A DNA stretch of 64,000 bases from Arthrospiribacter ruber (GTDB lineage Bacteria; Bacteroidota; Bacteroidia; Cytophagales; Cyclobacteriaceae): positions 558,001-622,000 of the forward strand of contig NZ_RPHB01000001.1 in NCBI RefSeq assembly GCF_019343195.1. The letters run 5' to 3'. The notes below the pieces were generated by a model. That model saw only the letters and a list, made by a program, of their open reading frames with translations. It was not told the origin of the DNA and ran no database searches. This document shows positions 1 through 8,820 of this stretch, in pieces. Within the stretch, counting starts at the first letter, position 1, and every line of letters begins with the position of its first letter. A program made the translations under genes and the position numbers.

Positions 1-1951
1 AGCCTTATTGAAAGGTAATGTGATATTTAAAGAATCCTACGATTTTCCTGTAATTACAATAAGTAGCCGTGAAAGTATTGAAGATTTTATTCTAAAGATA
101 TATGATTTGGGATTCTCTTCTGAACGGGAGTTTCCTGATTTTATGGAAATTGATTTAAACGAAAAAATAGATTTAGCAATTAGCCTTTTAAAAGATTGTC
201 AAAAAGTAAAAGAATTAGTCTTAGTTGAAGATACTGGAGGTATTGTTTTACCGGATAGAACTATAAGTATTTGGTTCATGAAAATATTGGAGCATTATAG
301 AAAATATGGTCTTGAAGATAAAACTACAATATGTATAGCCTCAGATTTTAGAGTTTTGCAACAATCTATTGTTCATTATGATTCAATTGTAGCATTTGAT
401 ATTCAAGAATTGACAAAAAAAGAGAGGACAGGCTTGTTTAAGAGAAGTACATCTATATTTAATCTTGACATTTCAAATGATGATTTAAACTATTTTATCG
501 AGAATACATCGGGATTTCCAGAGCAGATTTATTTCTGTATGGATTTTATCCGAAAGACTAGCGTTAAAGAAGCAAAAGAAAATATTGAAATAATTAAAAA
601 CTATCAAAAAGAATTGTTTAGTTCAATTGTAAAAGACATTGAATTGAGTTCTGAGGCAAAGTTTATTATTTCAACTCTTGTTGAATTTGATTTTATAAGT
701 ACAGAGTTCCTTTGTGAACTACATCCAGAAATTGAGTTAGATGTAATTGAAAAACAAATTGTTGACCTCAATGGAAAGGCGTTGGTTGAATATATTGGTG
801 CAAATAAAGAATATATAAGATTAAATGATGGCATTAGAGATTTTCTATTACGAGCAGGATATAGAATTTCTTCTAATGTAAAGGAAAGATTAAAAAAACA
901 TATTGAGTTATTTATTAAAACTGATTCTTCAGTTAATGAAGATATTTCGGACTTTTTCTATTCTATGAAAGGAGCTCTCTTAAGTGATTATAAGTTTCAA
1001 AGTAGATTGTTATTGCCTTCTCATTATTTAAAAACTATGATTGCGTTGTATGAAATTGATAGGGACTTTAAAAATGTAATAGTTTTAGCCGATAAGGTCT
1101 TAGAAAAGGAGGTAAAAATTGATTTAAGTATCCGGCGTGAAATTCGATATTGGTTGTGTTTGGCTCTTGCCAGAGAAAAAGATGAGCGATTTAAAAACGA
1201 AGTTCAGTTCTTTAAGGATTCTGACTACAATTTCTTATTTGGTTTTTATTATAGGATGATTGGTAAGCCTGATTATGCGTTAGAAAAGTACGAACAAGCG
1301 ATTACTCAGAGACATAATTTTGCCAGAGCCCAACGCGAATTGGTTCAAGTTTTGTCTACACTTGAGCTATTTGATGAGGCTTTAGGCCATGCCAAAGAAA
1401 ATTATGAAAATGAAAAATCTAACCCATTTCATATTCAGGCCTATTTTGATTGTTTAATTAGGACTAATAACCCCAAAGATAGTGATCGGCAATTATTGCG
1501 CTTACTTGATGAATTGAAGAAAATTAATACTAGAAAGGCAAATGAAATGGCTTGTCTAGCTGAAGCAGATTACTACTTACTTGTTAGAGGCAAGCCGGAT
1601 CAAGCCAAAAGAATTATAGATGGCGCTCTTGATGAATTTGGCATATCTCTTTATAGTTTAAATCGAAAATTCAATATCGCTGAAAAATCAGCGAATAATG
1701 TGGATATGCAAGATATAATTTCAAAATTTAAACAAAGATTTTCATCATCAAAAAGCTCAGATAAAAACATACTATTAATAATGGAAGCAAAACTTGCAGC
1801 ACATAATGGCCAGGAAAAAAGAGCTATAAGCATTATTGATAGTCTGAATTTTTATCCAGAAAAATCAAAAGAAAGATTAAAATATAATATTCAACAAATA
1901 ATAAAACCAGCAGCCAATCGAGCTCGACCTGAGCCATTTGGCTCAGGTTGA
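1..1951 (+). CDS. STAND-type NTPase with TPR-like tail, C-terminal part (5' end outside window)
   Basis: The frame is open to the left edge, so the first possible start (TTG at 8) is probably internal. Near residues 67-78 sits a hydrophobic strand ending in acidic residues (LVLVEDTGG), fitting the Walker B strand of a STAND/NACHT ATPase, followed by a GFP-containing sensor-like segment and a winged-helix-like stretch. From about residue 340 to 640 the protein is all-helical and TPR-like. The Walker A motif and any N-terminal effector domain would lie upstream, outside the window. Proteins of this shape in Bacteroidota are often defence NTPases with TIR, SIR2 or nuclease effectors; that role is inferred from architecture and from the Hachiman locus nearby. 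The last about 12 residues (from about 1915) are Arg/Pro/Gly-rich and are encoded by the adjacent intron-like sequence, so the native C-terminus has been replaced. Confidence 0.6.
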   Translation, partial: ALLKGNVIFKESYDFPVITISSRESIEDFILKIYDLGFSSEREFPDFMEIDLNEKIDLAISLLKDCQKVKELVLVEDTGGIVLPDRTISIWFMKILEHYRKYGLEDKTTICIASDFRVLQQSIVHYDSIVAFDIQELTKKERTGLFKRSTSIFNLDISNDDLNYFIENTSGFPEQIYFCMDFIRKTSVKEAKENIEIIKNYQKELFSSIVKDIELSSEAKFIISTLVEFDFISTEFLCELHPEIELDVIEKQIVDLNGKALVEYIGANKEYIRLNDGIRDFLLRAGYRISSNVKERLKKHIELFIKTDSSVNEDISDFFYSMKGALLSDYKFQSRLLLPSHYLKTMIALYEIDRDFKNVIVLADKVLEKEVKIDLSIRREIRYWLCLALAREKDERFKNEVQFFKDSDYNFLFGFYYRMIGKPDYALEKYEQAITQRHNFARAQRELVQVLSTLELFDEALGHAKENYENEKSNPFHIQAYFDCLIRTNNPKDSDRQLLRLLDELKKINTRKANEMACLAEADYYLLVRGKPDQAKRIIDGALDEFGISLYSLNRKFNIAEKSANNVDMQDIISKFKQRFSSSKSSDKNILLIMEAKLAAHNGQEKRAISIIDSLNFYPEKSKERLKYNIQQIIKPAANRARPEPFGSG

Positions 1952-2070
1952 GGCTCTCACACCACCGCACGTGCGGGAGCGGTTCATCAAGCATAGAATA
2001 GCCGCTCTTTTCACCGACTATCCCTTTCTGCTACTTTTAAGATAGGGCTATGCCGATAGCCATCAGCCCC
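1917..2070 (-). mobile_element. remnant of a group II intron 3' end
   Basis: Read on the minus strand, this stretch has the arrangement at the 3' end of many bacterial group II introns: GATGAACCGC, a C/G-rich hairpin, then GGTGGTGTGAGAG (domain V-like), followed by a short inverted repeat TGAGCC/GGCTCA (domain VI-like). Domain V looks shortened and there is no reverse-transcriptase ORF or 5' half, so it is a decayed fragment. It abuts the end of the STAND NTPase gene on one side and a type B repeat on the other. The identification is from memory of the family pattern, not a covariance search. Confidence 0.45.
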
Positions 2071-2330
2071 CCCTTGGTTCAAGACTTAGTCTTGAATCCT
2101 TATCCTCGCATTCTTAGACTACTAATTCTTCTAAAGTCTTAGATTTTAATTGCCAAAAGCTCCGGATTCCGCGGCTTTTTTTTGGTTTATTTCGGTGAAA
2201 TTACCATGTACAGGGTATTTTATAAGAGAGAGTGAATGGGTAAGTTTGGTAATTAGTAAATATCAGCAACTTATTACGCTATTTGTTATAGGTGGCATAA
2301 TTAGCGCAAGTGATTACATGAAGGGAATTG
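2071..2330 (+). repeat. type B repeat, copy 1
   Basis: About 260 bp. Layout shared by the family: three short palindromes built on GACTTAGTC/GTCTTAGAC, a rho-independent terminator (AAAAGCTCCGG...GGCTTTTTT), a perfect palindrome TACCCTGTACAGGGTA (degraded here to 'taccatgtacagggta'), then a variable hairpin ending in a GTT core. In this copy the hairpin is of the CGCTATTT type and the GTT at 2330-2332 opens the next cassette. Confidence 0.85.
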
Positions 2331-2940
2331 TTGAGCACCATTAAGATGAAGCAGTACGCCTTTACAATGATTTTAATAGTAATCCTTATTGGTTGTGATC
2401 AAAAAGGTGAATTATCTCAAGGGAACTGGATAATAACTGAAGGCACTTATAAAGGGCAGAAAATCCACTTTTTAAGTACTGGATTGATACAATTCAGAGA
2501 TGCAGAGGGTAATATTAATGCAAATTTGAAATTTTTTAAAGGTGGCAGAATAACTTTGCCAGGGATCAATAGCGCGGATATTAGAGGAAGATGGAATGTG
2601 ATTGATAAAAAATTGTATCTATCTATTGATACAGCCAAATATGATTTCATTTATAAAACACATGAAAAGCCACAATCTTTGTCATCATTGATTGAAAACA
2701 ATATTCAACAAAAGAGGTATTTAGATTCACTAGAGAAGGTGGATTCAATTAATTTAATTAATTGGCAAAAGAAAAACCCTTTACTATCAAATGAATTTAG
2801 GGATGTAATGAAAGTATATTCAAATCCATTTGAAATAACTATTAAGGGTGATGTTTTGATGTTAGAATCAAACACTACTACACTTAAAGCTTTTAAAGAT
2901 CGAAGCATTGAAAAAATGTTTGAAGGGATATAACGGTGCC
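2331..2940 (+). mobile_element. cassette carrying a lipoprotein gene; 3' recombination site interrupted
   Basis: It starts at core GTTGAGCACC. The expected inverse core at its end would be GGTGCTCAAC, and only GGTGC (2935-2939) is present before a type B repeat begins. The cassette therefore looks like a unit whose attC-like site was cut off by the repeat. Confidence 0.5.
2346..2933 (+). CDS. putative lipoprotein, unknown function
   Basis: 195 aa from ATG at 2346; the longer frame from 2328 adds six residues ahead of the signal peptide. The N-terminus is Met-Lys, a hydrophobic stretch, then the lipobox LIGC with Cys17, so a lipoprotein signal peptide is likely. The remainder is about 175 residues of mixed strand and helix with a charged C-terminal half and no motif I recognise. 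It is the only gene of the cassette that begins at 2331, and its stop codon lies just before the interrupted inverse core, the usual tight packing of a cassette gene. No promoter is evident, and a terminator in the repeat upstream would block readthrough from the STAND NTPase gene. Confidence 0.65.
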   Translation: MKQYAFTMILIVILIGCDQKGELSQGNWIITEGTYKGQKIHFLSTGLIQFRDAEGNINANLKFFKGGRITLPGINSADIRGRWNVIDKKLYLSIDTAKYDFIYKTHEKPQSLSSLIENNIQQKRYLDSLEKVDSINLINWQKKNPLLSNEFRDVMKVYSNPFEITIKGDVLMLESNTTTLKAFKDRSIEKMFEGI

Positions 2941-3025
2941 CCCCTTGGTTCAAGACTTAGTCTTGGCCCACTACCCTTGCAGTCTCAGACTGCTGATCCT
3001 TCTAAAGTCTTAGAGTTTAATTACC
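2941..3025 (+). repeat. type B repeat, copy 2 (5' half)
   Basis: Contains only the three palindromes of the type B element, with several mismatches. The rest of the copy is replaced by about 300 bp of unrelated non-coding sequence (3026-3330) in which I see no gene. Confidence 0.75.
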
Positions 3026-3330
3026 CAACCTTTCACCTTTTGCTTTAACCATAAATTTTAAAAGGGTGGGAGTGGAGCAAATTTTAGGGTAAGAATTGTG
3101 TTAAATAGTCAATTTGGAATGATTATTAAAATCAATAGTGTTTTTAGAACCATCAAGACCATTAATCAGGATTTGAAATATAAAATCCATTAATAACCTT
3201 GATTTTTGGTGAATAAAATTTATTTTTAGTACTTAATGATTGGTCCCTTGAAAATTGTGAGGATAATTTTGAAATAAGAAAGTTGAGTACCCCGCCTAAA
3301 TTTCGAGTTGCTTTAGTTAGAATCACCTAT

Positions 3331-3357
3331 AAAGAACTCCTTCCGGGGAGTTCTTTT
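3331..3357 (+). terminator. rho-independent terminator
   Basis: AAAGAACTCC, a short loop, then GGAGTTCTTTT. It lies in the non-coding gap upstream of hamA, so it insulates the defence genes from upstream transcription. Confidence 0.75.
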
Positions 3358-3370
3358 CATTAAAAGGTCT

Positions 3371-3512
3371 GGTGAAAGTTACCCTGTATAGGGTATTTTA
3401 TTGGACTGGGGAAATGGGTAGGTTTGATAATTCTGATATAGACTCCGGTTTGGTATCTATCACTACGCATTGGAATGCTATAAGCCAAAATGGCGTAGAA
3501 AAATCGGTAGGT
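3371..3512 (+). repeat. type B repeat, copy 2 (3' half)
   Basis: Begins at the GTGAAAGTTACCCTGTA palindrome region and runs through the variable hairpin ('ggtatctatcac...') to a degenerate core GGTAGGT at about 3511-3517, where GTT would be expected. It ends directly before hamA. Confidence 0.65.
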
Positions 3513-3529
3513 GTATTAAAAGAAAATAA

Positions 3530-4348
3530 ATGCCTTGGACATCAGAACATAATATTTGGCTGACTGAAGTAGGAAATCATCTAACAACAAATGATGGAAA
3601 ACCTGTCACATTGCTTGAATTTAGCCCAGACATTGATGACAAAATAATTATGTCAAAATGGGCTAAGCACATCAGGAATCATTATTGTTTCGATAACGAG
3701 ATTGATTTTTTTAGGGAAGGAACAGGTCTTTCTCGTAGAGATTACTTACTAGGTACCAAATTCCCTACTGACTCACGAGGATTTGGTCCGGGAATCAGGG
3801 CTGGAGATTTTGGAGAAATTTTGATTGCAGATTACCTTGAATTCGTATTGAACCATTGGGTGCCAAGAACTCGATATGGTAACAAAACTATTAGAGATGA
3901 ATCCACTAAAGGATCTGATTTAATTGGATTTAAAATAATTGATGATTCTGAATCAATTCAAGATGTGTTAACCATGCTCGAAGTAAAAACACAATTTTCA
4001 GGAAAAAAAGCAAATCCAAGACTTCAAGATGCAATTGACGATTCTATTAAAGATGAATTGAGAAAGGCTGAGTCATTAAACGCTATTAAACAAAGGCTAT
4101 TTGACAAGGGTAAATTGACAGAGGCTAAAAAAATAGCGAGATTTCAAAACCCCATTGATAAGCCTTATACGGAAAGCTATGGAGCCGCGGCTTTGTTTTG
4201 CGAAAGCATCTATGACGACAAAGTTATTACTCAAAGTTCAATACATGCTCATCCAAAAGATGATAAGTTATTTTTAATAGTCGTTAAGGGATCGGATATG
4301 ATGTCTATTGTGCATAATCTATATAATCTAGCCGCAGATGAAGCCTGA
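3530..4348 (+). CDS. hamA: Hachiman defence protein HamA (DUF1837)
   Basis: 272 aa. HamA is the nuclease effector of the Hachiman antiphage system and works with the helicase HamB. Visible features match DUF1837: an AGDFGE segment (residues 91-96), then RDES.KGSD with Asp130, and a beta-strand ending EVKTQ with Glu151 and Lys153, the spacing of a PD-(D/E)XK-type nuclease core. The C-terminal half contains a charged helical region and ends in a hydrophobic strand. Its last 11 bases overlap the start of hamB, so the two are translationally coupled. ATG 3530 is the first start after the type B repeat. The gene is intact with apparent catalytic residues. Confidence 0.88.
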   Translation: MPWTSEHNIWLTEVGNHLTTNDGKPVTLLEFSPDIDDKIIMSKWAKHIRNHYCFDNEIDFFREGTGLSRRDYLLGTKFPTDSRGFGPGIRAGDFGEILIADYLEFVLNHWVPRTRYGNKTIRDESTKGSDLIGFKIIDDSESIQDVLTMLEVKTQFSGKKANPRLQDAIDDSIKDELRKAESLNAIKQRLFDKGKLTEAKKIARFQNPIDKPYTESYGAAALFCESIYDDKVITQSSIHAHPKDDKLFLIVVKGSDMMSIVHNLYNLAADEA

Positions 4349-7300
4349 AAGTAAATCTATATCACTTTTAGGTGTTACAAGATCTAAAGCAAAAATGTAT
4401 GAATACAATGTTCCCTCTGAGTATCATATTTCTATTTCGAGTGACCCAGCAAGGCTTTTATCTCTTACTATCGGTATTATTGGCGATTATGGGCAAATAA
4501 CATCTATTGAAGAAAGTCATGATTTTATCGAAAAACACAAAGAAAAAATTTTGTTTTCCGCGCAATTTTTTGATGCTTACACTGACTCAAAATTAGTTCC
4601 TGAGCTAACAGACTATTTTCTTTTAATAGGTTCAGCAGCATATTATTTGTCAGATTTTCCTGGTAGTGCACAAGTATTAGCCAAAAGAATTTCAAATCCA
4701 ATTTCAAATCTATCTGGAGGAGGTTTAGAGGTTCTGCTTGTATGGGTTTTGCAAAATGACATTTCATCTCCCATAAATATTCCAGTAGGCGAATATGAAA
4801 AACAGATTGAATCAATATCTAAGGGATTAATAAATTTTTACAACTTAGAAGATAATTATGACGAAGTACTCGATAGTCTAGAAACTCTCAAAAAAGATGT
4901 CTATTTCAACGCAAGTGATCGTGAGCTTCTATTATCAGACATCATCATTTCGGTAGTAAAAAATCAACTCTTTAATTCTTCATGGAACAGCCTGAAAAGA
5001 TATACTAGTCTAGATATTAATTTATGGAAAGATGTAATTTCTAAAGCTAATTTTATCAAAGAATTTTGGCCATCTCAACAATTGTTGGGGAAACATGATG
5101 TATTTAAAGGAAAGTCTGCAATTATCCAGATGCCAACAAGTGCTGGGAAAACTAAATCTACTGAAATAATTATTCGAAGTAGTTTTATCTCAGGCAGATC
5201 TAAAATGGCAGTAATCGTTGCCCCATTTAGAGCTCTTTGTTCAGAAATAAAAAATGATTTACAACAAGCATTTCAAGGGGAGAACATTAGCATCGATGAA
5301 CCCTCAGATGCTTTGCAGAATGATTTTAATTCTGTGGATGATTTTGACTTAGATACAAATAATCTAATTCTAATTGTCACTCCAGAAAAGCTAATGTACA
5401 TGCTGAGAAGTGTACCTGAAATAGCAACGGAAATTGGTTTACTGATATATGATGAAGGTCATCAGTTTGACAACGGAATTCGTGGAGTTACCTATGAACT
5501 GCTTCTTTCTTCGTTAAAGAAAATGGTTTCTAGTGAATCTCAAATCATTTTGATTTCCGCTGTAATAAGTAATGCTTCTTCAATAGGTGATTGGCTAATT
5601 TCAAATGATAAAGAAATCATTGAAGGTCACAAACTCACTCCTACATATAGGACTACGGCTTTTACAAGTTGGCAAACTCAACTTGGGATGTTGCAATTTG
5701 TCAGCTCTTCGAACCCAGAAGAGAACGACTATTTCGTTCCAAGAGTTTTAGAGCAACAAAAATTAGAATTAAAAAAACGCGAAAGAAAGGAAAGAAAATT
5801 CCCAGAAAAAAATGATGGTAAAAGCATCGCATTATTCCTTGCAAATAGATTAGTTGAAAAAGGGGCTGTAGCTATATTTTGCGGTTCCAAAACAACTGTT
5901 AAGTCTATTTATGAAACGGCAGTTGAAATTGTTTCTAGAAACTATAACTTAACCTTGCCTGCAGAAGTTTCTGATGCTGTGGAAATTGAGAAGTTAACTT
6001 ATTTACTTTCTATGCATTTCGGATCTAATAGCAGTATTGTTCAAGCTGCTCAAATTGGAATTTTCACGCATAGTGGGCATACCCCACAAGGGTTAAGACT
6101 TGCAACAGAATATGCTATGCAAGAGGGTAAAATCAAATTAATTATATGTACATCAACACTGGCGCAAGGAGTTAACCTGCCAATTAAATATTTGCTTATA
6201 ACAAGTTTTTATCAGGCTGGGCAAAAAATTAAAACAAGAGATTTTCACAATCTTATTGGAAGAGCTGGAAGGTCAGGTATTCATACAGAAGGGAGTATCA
6301 TATTTACAGACCCTGAATTATTTGATAGTAAAAATAATCAATCCCAAAACTGGAAATGGAAATTAGCTAAAGACCTTCTTGACCCATTGAATTCTGAACC
6401 TTGTAGTAGCACATTGCTTTCAATATTCTCTCCGTTATATAGTGATGATAAAAACTATAGTATAAAAGTGAGTCCATTGGAATTCGTGGAAGCCTATCTT
6501 GATAGCCCGATTACAATTGCCAAATTAGCCGAAGATTTTTCTAAAGAACATGCAGATAAGAATTTCACTAAAAATGGTCTATCATTACAAATAGAATACA
6601 AAATTCAAATAATATCTGCACTTGAAAGCTATCTAATGGCCTCATGGGAGAATTATAGTTTGGGTACTAATGACGATGCTTTGACTAGCATGGCAACCGA
6701 AACATTAGCCTATTCAATTTCAACTTCTGAAGAACAAAAACAGTTAATTGAATTATTCAAACTCCTTGGAAACAATGTGAAGTTGAAAATTGAGACCCCT
6801 GCAAAGAGACAGGCATATAGCAAGACCTTATTTGGAGTACAAGATATAATAGACATAGAAAAATGGCTTGATGAAAACTTAGATGCTTTACTTTCGGCAG
6901 AAACACACGAGGAGATTCTTTCTGTCATTTGGCCAATCATTTTAGAAAAAAATCACTCCAAGTTAAAACAATTAACTCCTGAAAGTTCAAGTTTATTACT
7001 ATTAGAAACTTGGATAGAAGGTGTTAGCTACAACCTCATACATGAACAACTAAATTCATCAAACACCAAAGTTATAGCAGGCTCTCAAACGAGAAATTTG
7101 AGTCAAGAAATTCTTATTGATATATGTGAAGGTTCTTTATCATATGACACGACATTAGTTTTAGCGGCTGTGGCAGAAATGATTTCTTTAGTCGAAAATT
7201 CTAGTGAGGGAACAATCGAATTATTAACTAATAATATTAATTCATTGCAAAAAAGAATTAAGTACGGTCTACCAACAGAGGAAGCTATAGCATTTTACGA

Positions 7301-7478
7301 AATTGGATTTTCAGATAGGGTTATAGCTTTAGACCTTTCCATAAAATTCTCAGACTTTCCAACAAAACGCAAATTATTAGTGGACGAAATAATTAGGAAT
7401 AAGCGCATATTTATGAAAGTGTTGGAAAAATACCCTAGCTATTATACAAATGTTCTAGAGTTAATAATAAATGAATAA
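4338..7478 (+). CDS. hamB: Hachiman defence helicase HamB
   Basis: 1046 aa superfamily 2 helicase. Walker A is PTSAGKT (residues 266-272), motif II is DEGH (372-375) in place of the usual DEAH, motif III is the SAV segment about 30 residues on, and motif VI is GRAGRSG (about 641-647), preceded by a TSTLAQGVNLP motif typical of the DEAD/Ski2-like group. The N-terminal about 230 residues and the C-terminal about 380 are helical and family-specific. HamB is known to sense aberrant DNA and hold HamA inactive until triggered. The gene overlaps hamA and is followed by an attC-like hairpin and a strong terminator. There are no frameshifts, so the system looks functional. The long size sits at the upper end of the family. 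Confidence 0.9.
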   Translation: MKPESKSISLLGVTRSKAKMYEYNVPSEYHISISSDPARLLSLTIGIIGDYGQITSIEESHDFIEKHKEKILFSAQFFDAYTDSKLVPELTDYFLLIGSAAYYLSDFPGSAQVLAKRISNPISNLSGGGLEVLLVWVLQNDISSPINIPVGEYEKQIESISKGLINFYNLEDNYDEVLDSLETLKKDVYFNASDRELLLSDIIISVVKNQLFNSSWNSLKRYTSLDINLWKDVISKANFIKEFWPSQQLLGKHDVFKGKSAIIQMPTSAGKTKSTEIIIRSSFISGRSKMAVIVAPFRALCSEIKNDLQQAFQGENISIDEPSDALQNDFNSVDDFDLDTNNLILIVTPEKLMYMLRSVPEIATEIGLLIYDEGHQFDNGIRGVTYELLLSSLKKMVSSESQIILISAVISNASSIGDWLISNDKEIIEGHKLTPTYRTTAFTSWQTQLGMLQFVSSSNPEENDYFVPRVLEQQKLELKKRERKERKFPEKNDGKSIALFLANRLVEKGAVAIFCGSKTTVKSIYETAVEIVSRNYNLTLPAEVSDAVEIEKLTYLLSMHFGSNSSIVQAAQIGIFTHSGHTPQGLRLATEYAMQEGKIKLIICTSTLAQGVNLPIKYLLITSFYQAGQKIKTRDFHNLIGRAGRSGIHTEGSIIFTDPELFDSKNNQSQNWKWKLAKDLLDPLNSEPCSSTLLSIFSPLYSDDKNYSIKVSPLEFVEAYLDSPITIAKLAEDFSKEHADKNFTKNGLSLQIEYKIQIISALESYLMASWENYSLGTNDDALTSMATETLAYSISTSEEQKQLIELFKLLGNNVKLKIETPAKRQAYSKTLFGVQDIIDIEKWLDENLDALLSAETHEEILSVIWPIILEKNHSKLKQLTPESSSLLLLETWIEGVSYNLIHEQLNSSNTKVIAGSQTRNLSQEILIDICEGSLSYDTTLVLAAVAEMISLVENSSEGTIELLTNNINSLQKRIKYGLPTEEAIAFYEIGFSDRVIALDLSIKFSDFPTKRKLLVDEIIRNKRIFMKVLEKYPSYYTNVLELIINE

Positions 7479-7480
7479 AA

Positions 7481-7521
7481 GCATCTAACAATTTAAAAAG
7501 GAGAGTGTTAGCTGCCAAACG
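7481..7521 (+). other. attC-like site after hamB
   Basis: Inverse-core-like GCATCTAAC, short arms CTAACA/TGTTAG, then the right-arm ending GCTGCCAAACG that is shared with the attC-like site at about 16638. The following core reads GAT rather than GTT, so this site may be degenerate. It suggests that hamAB entered as a cassette. Confidence 0.45.
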
Positions 7522-7532
7522 ATAATGGACCA

Positions 7533-7736
7533 TTATTTATTCTTTTTCCATAACTGAATACGTTCTTCTTCTGTAGGGTTAATAATATCTCGTACAATGG
7601 GGTTCACAAAGTAGTTTAAAACACAAGGGACAAAATATTCTCTTGTGAACTCTCTCCAAAGTCTTTTTTTAAAACAGCCTAGGCATAGCCCTGCCCTACA
7701 GGCTGGCTCCTCACTAAAATGGTCCAATCGGACCAT
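7533..7736 (-). CDS. short hypothetical protein, possibly a fragment
   Basis: 67 aa as an open frame. The C-terminal about 45 residues look genuinely coding (aromatic and charged, ending PTEEERIQLWKKNK), with two Cys in CLGC and one in FVPC. The first codons fall inside the terminator hairpin at 7717-7741, so the true start is uncertain, or the gene is a truncated remnant. The following text, a palindromic CCTGTAGGGCAGG sequence, is common in intergenic repeats. I do not recognise a family. Confidence 0.3.
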   Translation of the reverse strand: MVRLDHFSEEPACRAGLCLGCFKKRLWREFTREYFVPCVLNYFVNPIVRDIINPTEEERIQLWKKNK

Positions 7737-7741
7737 TTTTT
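7717..7741 (+). terminator. rho-independent terminator downstream of hamAB
   Basis: AAAATGGTCC, loop AATC, GGACCATTTTTT: a perfect 10-bp stem followed by T residues. It would end the hamAB transcript, and because of symmetry it can also act on the minus strand. Confidence 0.8.
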
Positions 7742-7806
7742 AACGTTCGGTCCTCAACTCCATATTTATTCCAGAGCTCTTCCGTGACACCATATTATTG
7801 AATGGG

Positions 7807-8340
7807 CTAATCAACCTTATTAGATTCGAAATCTTCCATATTTGAATTTGCAAAATTATTCAACTCTTCCAGATGAGGATTATCTAGCAAGGTCAGTATT
7901 GTAATATATATAGGGATTGAATAATCATCTCCGGTATTCACAAGTTTGAAATCCAATTTTTCAAACCTTTTAAAAGATGAACCTTCATACCACTTATCGA
8001 ACAATCGTTTCCTGCAAACTTCTCGGCCGTCACTGCTGTCACATGTAAAAACAACAGAATTTCTACTGTCTTGATCAAAAAGATCCTCGAGAAAACATAT
8101 TATAGTTTGGCAGATCTTAGGATCAAATCCATTTTGTTCTCTTTCTCTTTCTTTCTTTGGGAAGTGGGGGGAAAATGAAAAATCATATAAAAAATCACCG
8201 TAAGGTGGTGCAAATGAAGATTTTTCTAAATAAATAATATAGGGTACACCCTTGTCTGTTTCAAATGAGTACCCTATTTCAGTTTTATGTATTTTATATT
8301 GGTTTGACAAACTTAACTTTCCTATTTTCCTCGAGTTCAT
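7807..8340 (-). CDS. DUF6169 family protein
   Basis: 177 aa, one of the few minus-strand genes in the accessory region. The pattern fits the Bacteroidota family DUF6169: an N-terminal strand region reading Y.FETD.GV.Y, then a conserved segment CDSSDGRE.CRKRLF.KWY in the middle. Function is unknown. It is translated from a message that also carries a 53-aa ORF, which overlaps its start by 47 bp. That layout (small charged protein, then an overlapping partner) resembles a toxin-antitoxin pair, but neither partner is a proven toxin. The C-terminus is acidic. Confidence 0.65.
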   Translation of the reverse strand: MNSRKIGKLSLSNQYKIHKTEIGYSFETDKGVPYIIYLEKSSFAPPYGDFLYDFSFSPHFPKKEREREQNGFDPKICQTIICFLEDLFDQDSRNSVVFTCDSSDGREVCRKRLFDKWYEGSSFKRFEKLDFKLVNTGDDYSIPIYITILTLLDNPHLEELNNFANSNMEDFESNKVD

Positions 8341-8455
8341 TTAAATCTTTTCCCTCACGAATATAAGAAATGATTGCTTTTTTATCTTCGACCCTTTTTT
8401 GAATGTAATCGAAAATTTTAGCGTTCTTTTCGGTTTTTACGATTACTTTTTCCAT
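8294..8455 (-). CDS. small protein upstream of the DUF6169 gene, antitoxin-like
   Basis: 53 aa, ATG complement at 8453-8455, stop at 8294-8296. It begins MEKVIVKTEKNAKIFDYIQ and ends ELEENRKVKFVKPI. A short lysine/glutamate-rich helix with a C-terminal KFVKPI tail is typical of small Bacteroidota antitoxin-like proteins encoded just ahead of an overlapping partner. The 3' end overlaps the 177-aa gene by 47 bp in another frame, so the two are probably co-translated. No close family name can be given. Confidence 0.6.
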   Translation of the reverse strand: MEKVIVKTEKNAKIFDYIQKRVEDKKAIISYIREGKDLNELEENRKVKFVKPI

Positions 8456-8647
8456 TTTACTTTACAACTTATTTAATGAATTTACAGCCAGAAAATCTAA
8501 TTTTTACGACTGTTTCAATCAATCAAGTTAGGATTGATGCTTTTCAACAATACAAATATACTATATAATTTTTTGTCATATATAATTTATTTGACTATTC
8601 CTAAAAATGAGCAGCATTGTATGTGACTCATTTTCAGATTTTAATCA

Positions 8648-8820
8648 CCCCTTTGGTTCAAGGCTTAGTCTTGGAACCTTACCCTTGCAGTCTTGGACTG
8701 CTAATTCTTCTAAAGTCTTAGACTTTAATTGACAAAAGCTCTGGAATCCGGTGCTTTTTTGGTTTATACAGGTGAAATTACCCTGTGCAGGGTATTTTAT
8801 GGGAGTGGGGGAATGGGTAG
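8648..8820 (+). repeat. type B repeat, copy 3 (truncated)
   Basis: Has the three palindromes, the terminator (AAAGCTCTGGAATCCGGTGCTTTTTT) and the ACCCTGTGCAGGGTA palindrome, but turns into repeat C at about 8821 instead of ending in a hairpin and GTT core. About 190 bp upstream (8456-8647) is AT-rich and carries no gene I can see. Confidence 0.8.

Noticed and set aside
2150-2344. 64-codon open frame in the first type B repeat
   Set aside because: Entirely repeat sequence; the same stretch has stops in other copies and no protein character.
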